Shown here piece by piece: positions 25,988-33,284 of a stretch of DNA of 64,000 bases. Both the position numbers and the translations under genes were made by a program. The DNA is from Streptomyces chartreusis NRRL 3882 (lineage in GTDB: Bacteria > Actinomycetota > Actinomycetes > Streptomycetales > Streptomycetaceae), in contig NZ_LT963352.1 of assembly GCF_900236475.1 (NCBI RefSeq), positions 372,001 through 436,000 on the forward strand, written 5' to 3'. The notes below the pieces were generated by a model. That model did no database searches, was not told the origin of the DNA, and worked only from the letters and a program-made list of their open reading frames with translations. The first letter of the stretch is position 1; every line of letters begins with the position of its first letter.

Positions 25988-26431
25988 ATGACCACCAGGC
26001 TCATCGACGAGTCCCTGTTCGAGAACGTCGAGAACAGGCAGTTCCACGACGGCGATCCACCGCGTCTCGTGGGCGCCCGCTGCTCCGCGTGCGGCACCGT
26101 CGTCTTCCCCCGGCAGGGCTCGTGTCCCCGGTGTTCGGACGGGACGATGTCCGCGCGGGTGCTGCCGGTGAGCGGGCGCGTGTGGTCGTGGACGCTCCAG
26201 GCGTTCGCGCCGAAACCGCCGTACCGGGCGCCGGCCGGCGGCCACCGGCCCTACCACGTGGGCTATGTGGACCTCGGTGAGGTGCTGGTCGAAGCGCGGC
26301 TGGCGGTGCCCCGCGCGCAGATCCGGATCGGGCTGCCGGTCCGGCTCACCACCGTGACCGCGTACCAGGACGAGGACGGGACCGAGGTTCTGACCTTCGC
26401 GTTCGCTCCGGATCGGGACGGCGAGCGATGA
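25988..26431 (+). CDS. DUF35 zinc-ribbon/OB-fold protein
   Basis: 147 residues: an N-terminal helix, a rubredoxin-like zinc ribbon with Cys32, Cys35, Cys46 and Cys49 (RCSACGTVVFP, CPRCSDG), then an OB-fold. Proteins of this family bind acyl-CoA and partner with SCP-x-type thiolases or aldolases, as in steroid side-chain degradation. The next gene encodes such a thiolase and overlaps by 4 nt, so a complex is very likely. Confidence 0.85.
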   Translation: MTTRLIDESLFENVENRQFHDGDPPRLVGARCSACGTVVFPRQGSCPRCSDGTMSARVLPVSGRVWSWTLQAFAPKPPYRAPAGGHRPYHVGYVDLGEVLVEARLAVPRAQIRIGLPVRLTTVTAYQDEDGTEVLTFAFAPDRDGER

Positions 26432-27582
26432 GGCGGACCGACGACGTCTATGTGGTGGGCTGCGGCATGCATCCCTTCGGCCGCGACGAGAGCGTCACCG
26501 GACTGGACATGGCCGAGCGTGCGATACGCGAGGCGCTGGCCGACGCCGGTGTCGCCTGGGAGGACATCGGATACGCGGCCGGCGGCTCCGACGTGTCCGG
26601 CAAACCCGACACCCTGGTGGGCCGGCTGGGCCTGACGGGAGTGCCGTTCGTCAACGTGCAGAACGGCTGCGCGACCGGTGCCTCGACCGTGCTCACCGTG
26701 GCAGGCGCGCTGCGCGCGGGTGAGGCCTCCCTGGGACTGGCCGTGGGCTTCGACAAGCACGAGCGGGGCGCGTTCCACGTCTCCGCGGCCCGCTACGGTC
26801 TGGGCGACTGGTACGCCGCGACCGGCATGATGCTCACGACCCAGTTCTTCGCCCTCAAGACCCAGCGGTATCTGCACGAGCACGGAGTCTCGGAGCGGGC
26901 GCTGGCGATGGTGGCGGCGCGGGCCTTCCGCAACGGCTCGCACCATCCCCTGGCGTGGCGGCGCAAGCCGCTGACGGAGCAGGAGATCCTGGACGCCGCC
27001 GAGGTCAGTCCCCCGCTCACCCGGTACATGTTCTGCTCGCCCGGACAGGGCGCGGCGGCGCTGGTGCTGGCGCTCGGCGACCGCGCCTTCGACCTGTGCG
27101 AACGACCGGTGAGGCTGGCGTCGCTGGCCTTCAGGACCCGGCGCTTCGGTTCGTTCGAGGTGTTCTCGCCCTGGTTGCCGCCGGGACCGCACCGCAGCCC
27201 CAGCGTGGACGCCGCGGAGGCGGTTTTCCGCTCGGCGGGGGTGCGGCCCGCTGACGTGCAGGTGGCCCAGTTGCAGGACACCGACAGCGGCTCGGAGCTG
27301 ATCCACCTGGCGGAGACCGGGCTGTGCGGCCACGGCGAGCAGGAGGCGCTGCTGGCCGCGGGGGACACCGATCCCGCGGGTCGGATACCGGTCAACACCG
27401 ACGGCGGCTGTCTGGCCGGCGGGGAGCCCGTCGGCGCCTCGGGGCTGCGTCAGTTCCACGAGGTCGTACGGCAGTTGCAGGGCCGGGCGCCGGGCCGGCA
27501 GGTGCCGGGCGCTCCCCGGGTGGGCTTCACCCACGTGTACGGGGCGCCCGGGATCAGCGCCTGCTCGGTCCTCACGGTGTGA
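26428..27582 (+). CDS. SCP-x/Ltp2-type thiolase-like protein (probable aldolase partner of DUF35 protein)
   Basis: 384 residues of the thiolase fold. The nucleophile position is Cys81 (VQNGCATGAST). The usual catalytic GHP motif instead reads GEP (Glu333 in LAGGEPVGASG), and the C-terminal motif is HVYGAPGISACS. Loss of the His argues against an ordinary Claisen thiolase; Ltp2-like retro-aldol cleavage of a beta-hydroxyacyl-CoA is more plausible. It is coupled to the DUF35 gene. Substrate unknown. Confidence 0.82.
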   Translation: MRRTDDVYVVGCGMHPFGRDESVTGLDMAERAIREALADAGVAWEDIGYAAGGSDVSGKPDTLVGRLGLTGVPFVNVQNGCATGASTVLTVAGALRAGEASLGLAVGFDKHERGAFHVSAARYGLGDWYAATGMMLTTQFFALKTQRYLHEHGVSERALAMVAARAFRNGSHHPLAWRRKPLTEQEILDAAEVSPPLTRYMFCSPGQGAAALVLALGDRAFDLCERPVRLASLAFRTRRFGSFEVFSPWLPPGPHRSPSVDAAEAVFRSAGVRPADVQVAQLQDTDSGSELIHLAETGLCGHGEQEALLAAGDTDPAGRIPVNTDGGCLAGGEPVGASGLRQFHEVVRQLQGRAPGRQVPGAPRVGFTHVYGAPGISACSVLTV

Positions 27583-27585
27583 AGG

Positions 27586-27651
27586 CTGACCGGCGGGATC
27601 GACGTGCCGGTGAACAACGCAGGGGTGTCGCTGGACGGGGATCTGCGGCCC
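27586..27651 (+). pseudogene. Short-chain dehydrogenase fragment
   Basis: Just after the thiolase stop, the frame beginning CTG at 27586 reads LTGGIDVPVNNAGVSLDGDL, the central NNAG strand of an SDR. It has no Rossmann start before it and no YxxxK after it. It is a remnant left by deletion of a dehydrogenase gene. The rest of the gap to 27750 holds nothing recognisable. Confidence 0.6.
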
Positions 27652-27750
27652 CCTCACGTCGACGATGCCCCCTTCTTGACCCGTGGCGGCATGGGCGGCC
27701 CGTCGCCCCACACGGTCCGCGGGAGGGGGCGGACACCCTGGCGAACGGCC

Positions 27751-28404
27751 TCAGGTCCGGGACGTGGCCGGTCCCTGCTCGGTGGCGACGATGCGCAGCG
27801 CCAGCTCCCTGACCGCCTCCAGCACGGCGCGGGAGGGCAGCCGGGACAGCGGTCCGCCCTCGGCCCGCAGCGCGGTGACGAGCATGGTCGTACTGATCAG
27901 CGTGCGGACGGCGAGCGCCTGCGCCCCATGCCGTGCCTTCGCCGCCCGGGGGCTGCGGGTGGTGCCCTCGGGCAGATAGTCGTAGCCACGCTGGATGTGC
28001 CGCTGCTCGAACTCGTCCCGCAGCACCTTGACGCTGCCGTTGGCGGAGGCGACCTGGACCTGGTACAGGCGAGCCTCGTCCGGGTTCTGTTCCACCCAGT
28101 CCCACACGGCGTCGATGACGCGGATCAGCCCCTCCGCGTCACCCGGCTCGGACTCGGGGCGGGCCGCCTCCACGACCGCGTTCAGCTGGTCGAAGACCCG
28201 GCGCATGGCGAGTTCGAGCAGCTCCTCCTTGCCGTCGAAGTGGTAGTAGACGGCCGTGGGCACCACCTGGGCCTCGTCGGCGATGTCCTGGATGCTGGTC
28301 TCCGAGAACCCGTTGCGGCCGAACACCCGCACGGCGGCGGTGATGATGTGCTGCCGCCGCGAGGGTCGATGGGCGGGCTGCTTGCCGTTCTTCGTGCTGG
28401 CCAT
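27751..28404 (-). CDS. TetR-family regulator 1
   Basis: 217 residues. The N-terminal helix-turn-helix runs from HIITAAVRVF to VVPTAVYYHFDGKEELLE; the C-terminal ligand domain is unassigned. ATG 28404 has GGGAG 4 nt upstream; an ATG at 28407 is also possible. It is divergent from, and clearly paralogous to, TetR 2: both carry AHRPSRRQ before the first helix. Operator site B lies between them. Likely repressor of the catabolic island, with a CoA thioester as inducer (inference). Confidence 0.88.
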   Translation of the reverse strand: MASTKNGKQPAHRPSRRQHIITAAVRVFGRNGFSETSIQDIADEAQVVPTAVYYHFDGKEELLELAMRRVFDQLNAVVEAARPESEPGDAEGLIRVIDAVWDWVEQNPDEARLYQVQVASANGSVKVLRDEFEQRHIQRGYDYLPEGTTRSPRAAKARHGAQALAVRTLISTTMLVTALRAEGGPLSRLPSRAVLEAVRELALRIVATEQGPATSRT

Positions 28405-28448
28405 CATGCTCCCTGCCGGCTGCCGTGACCCCGCGTCCGTGGGCCTTG

Positions 28449-28469
28449 TACTGACCATGGTATCCAGTA
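28449..28469. promoter_or_regulatory. Operator site B (21-bp inverted-repeat pattern)
   Basis: Arms TACTG (28449-28453) and CAGTA (28465-28469) match over 5 bp with 11 bp between, the most symmetric member of the family. It lies between the divergent TetR genes, so autoregulation of one or both is expected. Confidence 0.55.
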
Positions 28470-28532
28470 ACTCCAACCGTCCGGCGGAGTAATTCCTGTT
28501 GTGCATGGGCTTACGGGACACTCGGCGCCCGG

Positions 28533-28538
28533 CATACT
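28533..28538 (+). promoter_or_regulatory. -10 element of a probable leaderless transcript (TetR 2)
   Basis: CATACT at 28533-28538 matches four of six bases of the -10 consensus and lies 7 bp before the ATG of TetR 2, which has no ribosome site. Transcription would start at or beside the A of the ATG. Confidence 0.4.
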
Positions 28539-28545
28539 TGACACC

Positions 28546-29151
28546 ATGACGACCTCCGGAACCCGCGCCGCTCACCGTCCGTCGCGCAGGCAGTGGGTGA
28601 TCGAAGCAGCCACCGAGCTGTTCGCCACCCAGCCGCCGGACGAGGTGACGGTGGCCGACATCGCCGCTCGCGCGGAGATGACCTCGGCAGCGGTGTACTA
28701 CCACTTCTCCTCCAAGGACCAGGTCCTGGCAGAGGGGATGCGGGCGTTCGCCACCGCGCTGCGCGAGCAGTTGCAGGCGCTCACGGAGGCCCACGAACCC
28801 GGCGCGGACATCGGTGCGGCGGTCACCACGCTGCTGTCCTGGCTGGGCGAACACCGCTCCGCCGCCACCGTGTTCTTCGTGTCGTCGGCCGGCATGAGCC
28901 AGGAGGCCGAGGCGCTGCGCCAGGAGAGCCGTACCGAGTTGCTGGACGAGCTGGTGCGGCTGATCCGCAAGGCCCGGGCGTCCGTCTCCGACGCCGAGGC
29001 GTCGGTGATCGGGCTGGGCCTGCTGGCGCTGCTGGAGACCGCGGCGATCTCGCAGGTCCGGGGCGACGACGTGTACCGGTCGCTCGGGCACCGCGCCTTC
29101 GTCCGCGAGGTCGGCGCTCTCGCGGAGCGGATCGCCGACCCGGGCACCTGA
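28546..29151 (+). CDS. TetR-family regulator 2
   Basis: 201 residues. The DNA-binding domain spans VTVADIAARAEMTSAAVYYHFSSKDQVLAEGM; the helical effector domain follows. ATG 28546 lacks a Shine-Dalgarno sequence and sits just after a -10-like box, suggesting leaderless expression. It is the divergent paralogue of TetR 1 and converges on the E2 gene. Which of the two binds the shared 21-bp sites cannot be decided from sequence. Confidence 0.88.
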   Translation: MTTSGTRAAHRPSRRQWVIEAATELFATQPPDEVTVADIAARAEMTSAAVYYHFSSKDQVLAEGMRAFATALREQLQALTEAHEPGADIGAAVTTLLSWLGEHRSAATVFFVSSAGMSQEAEALRQESRTELLDELVRLIRKARASVSDAEASVIGLGLLALLETAAISQVRGDDVYRSLGHRAFVREVGALAERIADPGT

Positions 29152-29167
29152 GGGTGCGTCCGGCCCA

Positions 29168-30547
29168 TCACACCAGCAGCCGCAGCGGCCTGCGCAGCAA
29201 CTCGCCGACCGTGCGCAGGTATTCCGCGGCGGGCGCCCCGTCGACGGCACGGTGGTCGAAGGTGAGGCTCAGGGTGAGCACCCGCGTCCGCAGCGGCCGG
29301 TCGTCCACCCACTCGACGCCGTCCCTGAGTCTGCCCACCCCGAGGATCGCGACGTTGCCCGGGTTGATCACCGGGGTGAAGAAGTCGACGCCGTATCCGC
29401 CGAGCGAGGTGACGGTGAAGGTGGCCCCTTCCAGCTGTCCCGGGGAGATCCTCCCCTCGCGTGCGGCCTGGGCCAGGGCCCTGGACCGGCTGGCGATCCC
29501 GGGCAGCGGCAGCTCCACCGCGTCCTCGATCACCGGGACCATGAGGCCGCCCGGGACGGCCACGGCGAAGCCCAGGTGGATGCCGTCGAGCAGATGGATG
29601 CCGTCCTCCCGCACCGTCGCGTTGAGCAGCGGGTGCTCGCGCAGGGCCAGGGCCGCGGCCTTCAGCAGGAAGTCGTTGAGGCCGGGCACCGGCAGATCGC
29701 TGTCGGCCCACTCCTTCTTGAGCCGGTCCCTCAGGGACACCACGGCGTCCATCCGCACCTCGTAGCCGTGCGTCAGCTGTGCCATCTCCTGGAGGCTGGC
29801 GTGCATCCGGCGCGCGATGGTGCCGCGCATCCCGGTGAGCGGGAGGACGTCGCCGGGCCGGGGGGCCGCGCCCCGGCGCGGAGGTGCCGCGGGGACGGCG
29901 TCCAGGTCGGACCGGCGGACCCGGCCGCCCGGCCCGGTGCCGTTGACCTCCGAGAGGTCGATGCCCCGTTCCCTGGCCAGCTTGCGGACCAGCGGCGAGG
30001 AGGGCGTGCCGACCGCCGGGACCGGCGTGCCGAGGTCGCCGGGGAGGGCCGCGAGGAACTCCTCCACGTCCTCGGAGACGATGCGGCCGCCGGGTCCGGT
30101 GCCGCGTACGGCGGTGAGGTCGACGTCGGCCGCGGCGGCGACCCGCCGGGCGTTCGGTGAGGAGAGAAGCCGGTCACGGGTGCCGTCGCCGGGGGGCGCG
30201 GCAGCGGCACCGCCGGCGACGGTGCCGTTGAGGGCGGGGAGACAAGCCCCGGCCGCACTGGTCCCGGACCCGGCGGGCATCGGCGTACCCGCCGGGTCCG
30301 GTGGCTGCTCGCCCTCGGCCAGCAGCCAGCCGATGAGGGCCCCGGCGGGGACGGTGGCCCCCGCAGGAACCGCAGGGTGGAACAGTCCCCCGGCCTCCGC
30401 CTCGACGTCCACGTCGACCTTGTCGGTCGCGAGCCTCAGCAGTGCGTCGCCCTCCGCGACGGCCGCGCCGGCCGGCACGAGCCATTCGTCGATCGTGCCT
30501 TCCTGCATGGTCAGACCGATCTTCGGCAGCAGAACCTCGATCGCCAT
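29168..30547 (-). CDS. 2-oxo acid/acetoin dehydrogenase E2 (dihydrolipoamide acyltransferase)
   Basis: 459 residues. One lipoyl domain (Lys43 in ATDKVDVDVE), a Pro/Ala/Gly linker, then two peripheral-subunit-binding motifs in tandem: SPNARRVAAAADVDLTAVRG near 130-165 and SPLVRKLARERGIDLSEVNG near 185-220. The catalytic acyltransferase domain carries the active-site DHRAVDG. Most E2 proteins have a single subunit-binding domain, so the duplication is notable. Third gene of an operon with E1alpha and E1beta; no E3 gene is nearby, so the housekeeping lipoamide dehydrogenase would be used. Confidence 0.88.
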   Translation of the reverse strand: MAIEVLLPKIGLTMQEGTIDEWLVPAGAAVAEGDALLRLATDKVDVDVEAEAGGLFHPAVPAGATVPAGALIGWLLAEGEQPPDPAGTPMPAGSGTSAAGACLPALNGTVAGGAAAAPPGDGTRDRLLSSPNARRVAAAADVDLTAVRGTGPGGRIVSEDVEEFLAALPGDLGTPVPAVGTPSSPLVRKLARERGIDLSEVNGTGPGGRVRRSDLDAVPAAPPRRGAAPRPGDVLPLTGMRGTIARRMHASLQEMAQLTHGYEVRMDAVVSLRDRLKKEWADSDLPVPGLNDFLLKAAALALREHPLLNATVREDGIHLLDGIHLGFAVAVPGGLMVPVIEDAVELPLPGIASRSRALAQAAREGRISPGQLEGATFTVTSLGGYGVDFFTPVINPGNVAILGVGRLRDGVEWVDDRPLRTRVLTLSLTFDHRAVDGAPAAEYLRTVGELLRRPLRLLV

Positions 30548-30552
30548 GTCCG

Positions 30553-31587
30553 TCACGACCTTTCGAGGAGGCGGCGGCAGCCCTGGGCGATGCGGGCGCG
30601 ATCGGGCACGTAGGCCTTCTCCAGGACCGGGGAGAAGGGCACCGGGGAGAAGGGAGCGCCGATGCGCAGGACCGGTGCGTCCAGGTGGTCGAAGACGGAG
30701 TCCTGGATCTGGGCGGCTATCTCCGCGCCGAGCCCGCCGAAGGTGACGGCCTCGTGCACCACGAGCACGCGGTTGGTACGGCGGACGGAGGAGAACATCG
30801 TCCCGGTGTCCAGCGGCTGCACGGTGCGGGGGTCGATCACCTCGATCTCCACGCCCTCGGCCGCGAGTTCGTCGGCCGCCGCGAGGGCCTCCCCCACCAT
30901 GCGGCCCAGGGCGATCACCGTGACGTCGGAGCCGTGCCGTGCCGTGTGCGCCTGGCCCAGCTCGATGCCGTAGATCTCCTCGGGAACCTCGCTGGTGCTG
31001 CCGAGCAGGACCTTGTTGAGCATGATGACGACCGGGTTGTCGTCCCGGATGGCCGAGACGGTCAGGCCCTTGGCGGTGTACGCGTCGCAGGGCATCACCA
31101 CCTTGAGGCCGGGCACGTGGGCCAGCCAGGCCTCCAGGCTCTGGCTGTGCTGGGCCGCGGCCCCGAGGCCGGCTCCCGAGGCGGTGGTGATGGTGAGCGG
31201 CACGGACAGCGCCCCGCCGAACATGTACTTCATCTTCGCCGCCTGGTTGACGATCTGGTCGAGGCAGACGCCGATGAAGTCCATGAACATCAGGTCGACG
31301 ACGGGGCGCAGGCCCCGGGCGGCGGCTCCCACGCCGAGGCCGACCAGGGCGGCTTCGGAGATCGGGGTGTCGATCATGCGGCGGGGGCCGAACTCGTCGA
31401 GCAGGTTGTCGAACATGCGGAAGACGCCGCCGTATCCGGCCACGTCCTCGCCGGCGACGAAGACGTTCTCGTCCTCGCGCATGGCCTGTGCGAGTCCCTC
31501 GTTGAAGGCCTTGACGTAGGACAGTCTGCGGGAGGCTGCGACCGGGGTGACGGCCGGTGCTTCGGTGGTGGTGGTCATGGCGGTCAT
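30553..31587 (-). CDS. 2-oxo acid/acetoin dehydrogenase E1 beta subunit
   Basis: 344 residues. It has the transketolase-like pyrimidine-binding domain (VFVAGEDVAGYGGVFRMF, MIDTPISEAALVGLGVGAA) and the C-terminal domain (VEIEVIDPRTVQPLD). With E1alpha it forms the thiamine-diphosphate enzyme that decarboxylates a 2-oxo acid or cleaves acetoin. The ATG overlaps the E1alpha stop by 4 nt (ATGA) and E2 starts 5 bp after its stop. Confidence 0.9.
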   Translation of the reverse strand: MTAMTTTTEAPAVTPVAASRRLSYVKAFNEGLAQAMREDENVFVAGEDVAGYGGVFRMFDNLLDEFGPRRMIDTPISEAALVGLGVGAAARGLRPVVDLMFMDFIGVCLDQIVNQAAKMKYMFGGALSVPLTITTASGAGLGAAAQHSQSLEAWLAHVPGLKVVMPCDAYTAKGLTVSAIRDDNPVVIMLNKVLLGSTSEVPEEIYGIELGQAHTARHGSDVTVIALGRMVGEALAAADELAAEGVEIEVIDPRTVQPLDTGTMFSSVRRTNRVLVVHEAVTFGGLGAEIAAQIQDSVFDHLDAPVLRIGAPFSPVPFSPVLEKAYVPDRARIAQGCRRLLERS

Positions 31588-32576
31588 CCCGAGTAGACGT
31601 TGAGCAGCAGGTCGGCGGGGTCGGGCAGCGGGCTCGCCTCGGCGTACGTGATGGCCTCGGCGATCTCGTCGCGCGTGCGCTGCCACACGTCGTCCAGTTC
31701 GGCACGCGTGGCGGTGCCGTCGGCGACGGCTCGGGCCTCGAGCAGGCCGATGGGGTCACGGGCCTTCCACTCGGCGACCTCCTCGTCGGAGCGGTAGGGG
31801 TGACGCAGGCCCTTGACGCCCTGGTGGTCGAAGTAGCGGTAGGTCTTGGCCTCGATCATCATCGGGCCGGCGCCGGACCGGGCCCGTTCGACGGCTTCGG
31901 CGGCGGCCCGGTGGACGGCGACCGCGTCCATGCCGTCGACGATCACGCTGGGCATGCCGTAGGCGGCCGCCCGGTCGGCGACATCGGTGAGCAGCATGTG
32001 CCCGGACTGCGGGGTGAACTCCGCGTAGCCGTTGTTCTCGCAGACGAAGACCACCGGCAGGCCGAGGATCGCCGCCATGTTGGCGCCCTCGTGCCAGGCG
32101 CCGATGTTGGTGGCGCCGTCGCCGAAGAAGGTCACGGCGACGCTGTCCTCGCCCTTGTACCGGGCGGCGAAGGCGGCTCCGACGGCGATCGGGACGCCCG
32201 CTCCGACGATGCCGTTGGCCCCGAGCATGCCGCGGGTGAGGTCGTTGATGTGCATGCTCCCGCCGCGGCCGAGGCAGGCGCCGGTGACCCGGCCGTACAG
32301 CTCGGCGTACATCTCGCGGAAGCCGACACCCTTGGCCACGGCGTGCCCGTGACCGCGGTGGGTGGAGGTGATCTGGTCGTCGTCGCGCAGGGCCGCCATC
32401 ACGCCGGCGGCGACGGCCTCCTGGCCGACATAGAGGTGCAGGAAGCCGGGCAGTTTGCCGGCCTCCATGAGCTTTCCCGCCTCGGTCTCGAACAGCCGGA
32501 TACGCACCATGCGTTGATGCAGGTCCTTGATGAGCTGCGCGGATACCGTCGACGCCGTTGACGCTCGTTGAGCCAT
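31584..32576 (-). CDS. 2-oxo acid/acetoin dehydrogenase E1 alpha subunit
   Basis: 330 residues with the thiamine diphosphate motif starting GDGATNIG and ending VCENN, and the HRGHGH loop. Overall it looks most like the acetoin dehydrogenase/pyruvate dehydrogenase E1alpha group (RGGSMHINDLTRGMLGANGI). First gene of the E1alpha-E1beta-E2 operon, with operator site C 44 bp upstream of its start. The true substrate (acetoin, pyruvate or a branched 2-oxo acid) is not fixed by the sequence. Confidence 0.9.
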   Translation of the reverse strand: MAQRASTASTVSAQLIKDLHQRMVRIRLFETEAGKLMEAGKLPGFLHLYVGQEAVAAGVMAALRDDDQITSTHRGHGHAVAKGVGFREMYAELYGRVTGACLGRGGSMHINDLTRGMLGANGIVGAGVPIAVGAAFAARYKGEDSVAVTFFGDGATNIGAWHEGANMAAILGLPVVFVCENNGYAEFTPQSGHMLLTDVADRAAAYGMPSVIVDGMDAVAVHRAAAEAVERARSGAGPMMIEAKTYRYFDHQGVKGLRHPYRSDEEVAEWKARDPIGLLEARAVADGTATRAELDDVWQRTRDEIAEAITYAEASPLPDPADLLLNVYSG

Positions 32577-32619
32577 CGTCCGCCCCTTCGTCCGAGGGAG
32601 GTTGCCGGGCCATCGGACT

Positions 32620-32640
32620 TACTAGTGCTGGTCTACAGTA
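32620..32640. promoter_or_regulatory. Operator site C upstream of the E1-E2 operon
   Basis: TACTA and CAGTA arms with 11 bp between (outer four bases perfectly paired), sharing 14 of 21 positions with site B. It overlaps a second perfect inverted repeat, GCTGGT (32627-32632) and ACCAGC (32641-32646). Confidence 0.5.
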
Positions 32641-32673
32641 ACCAGCCAGAGGGCACCTTACTGAACAGCGTCT

Positions 32674-33135
32674 CTAATTACTATGCCCCGGTTCCGAGTC
32701 GCCGGCCCGCGTGTCCACCAACTCCACGACGTTGCCCTCCGGATCGGCCCAGAAGCTGATCCGCCGCCCGCGCGCCCTGACGACGACCGGGTCCGACAGG
32801 GGCCGGGCGCCCGCGGTCGGCAGCGCCGCCACGACCGGGTCCAGGTCGTCGAGGTGAAAGGTCAGATACGCCAGTCCCGGCCGCCCGGCCGGCGAGGTCG
32901 CCGCGCGCGCCGACACCGGGACCGACCGGGGAAGGATCAACTTGACACACCCCCCGGAGGGCACCCGCAGCCAGGCGACCACCAGCTCGCCGCCGAGCCC
33001 GGCCGGGCCGCCGACGGAGTGCGGTACGCGCGAGCGGCGCTCGGCGCGACAGCCGAGAACGGCGCAGTAGAAGCGCTCCATCAGCTCCAGGTCCCGCACC
33101 ACCACGCCCACCTCGAACGGCAGGGTCATGACCAT
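32674..33135 (-). CDS. VOC-family (glyoxalase/dioxygenase fold) protein
   Basis: 153 residues with two beta-alpha-beta-beta-beta units (VGVVVRDLELMERFYCAVLG; YLTFHLDDLDPVVAALPTAG; FWADPEGNVVELVD). Metal ligands would include the final Glu in NVVELVD. The superfamily covers lyases, epimerases and extradiol dioxygenases, so no reaction is assigned. ATG 33135 is used; GTG 33150 and ATG 33129 are alternatives. It lies between the E1-E2 operon and a divergent Rieske oxygenase gene. Confidence 0.8.
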   Translation of the reverse strand: MVMTLPFEVGVVVRDLELMERFYCAVLGCRAERRSRVPHSVGGPAGLGGELVVAWLRVPSGGCVKLILPRSVPVSARAATSPAGRPGLAYLTFHLDDLDPVVAALPTAGARPLSDPVVVRARGRRISFWADPEGNVVELVDTRAGDSEPGHSN

Positions 33136-33284
33136 CGCACCCACCCCCACGGGGCACCGAGCGGCAACTTCGCCACTTTCTATTGACAGAGCACACTAAG
33201 TCCTGTTGTCGTTTCGGACACAACCCAGCTGTCGCATTCCGAAGCCGGTCACCGGCTCGCGGCTGGGAGGATTGTGAGGACATC

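Noticed and set aside
33183..33188. TTGACA upstream of Rieske oxygenase 1
   Set aside because: No acceptable -10 sequence at 16-18 bp, so I did not list a promoter.
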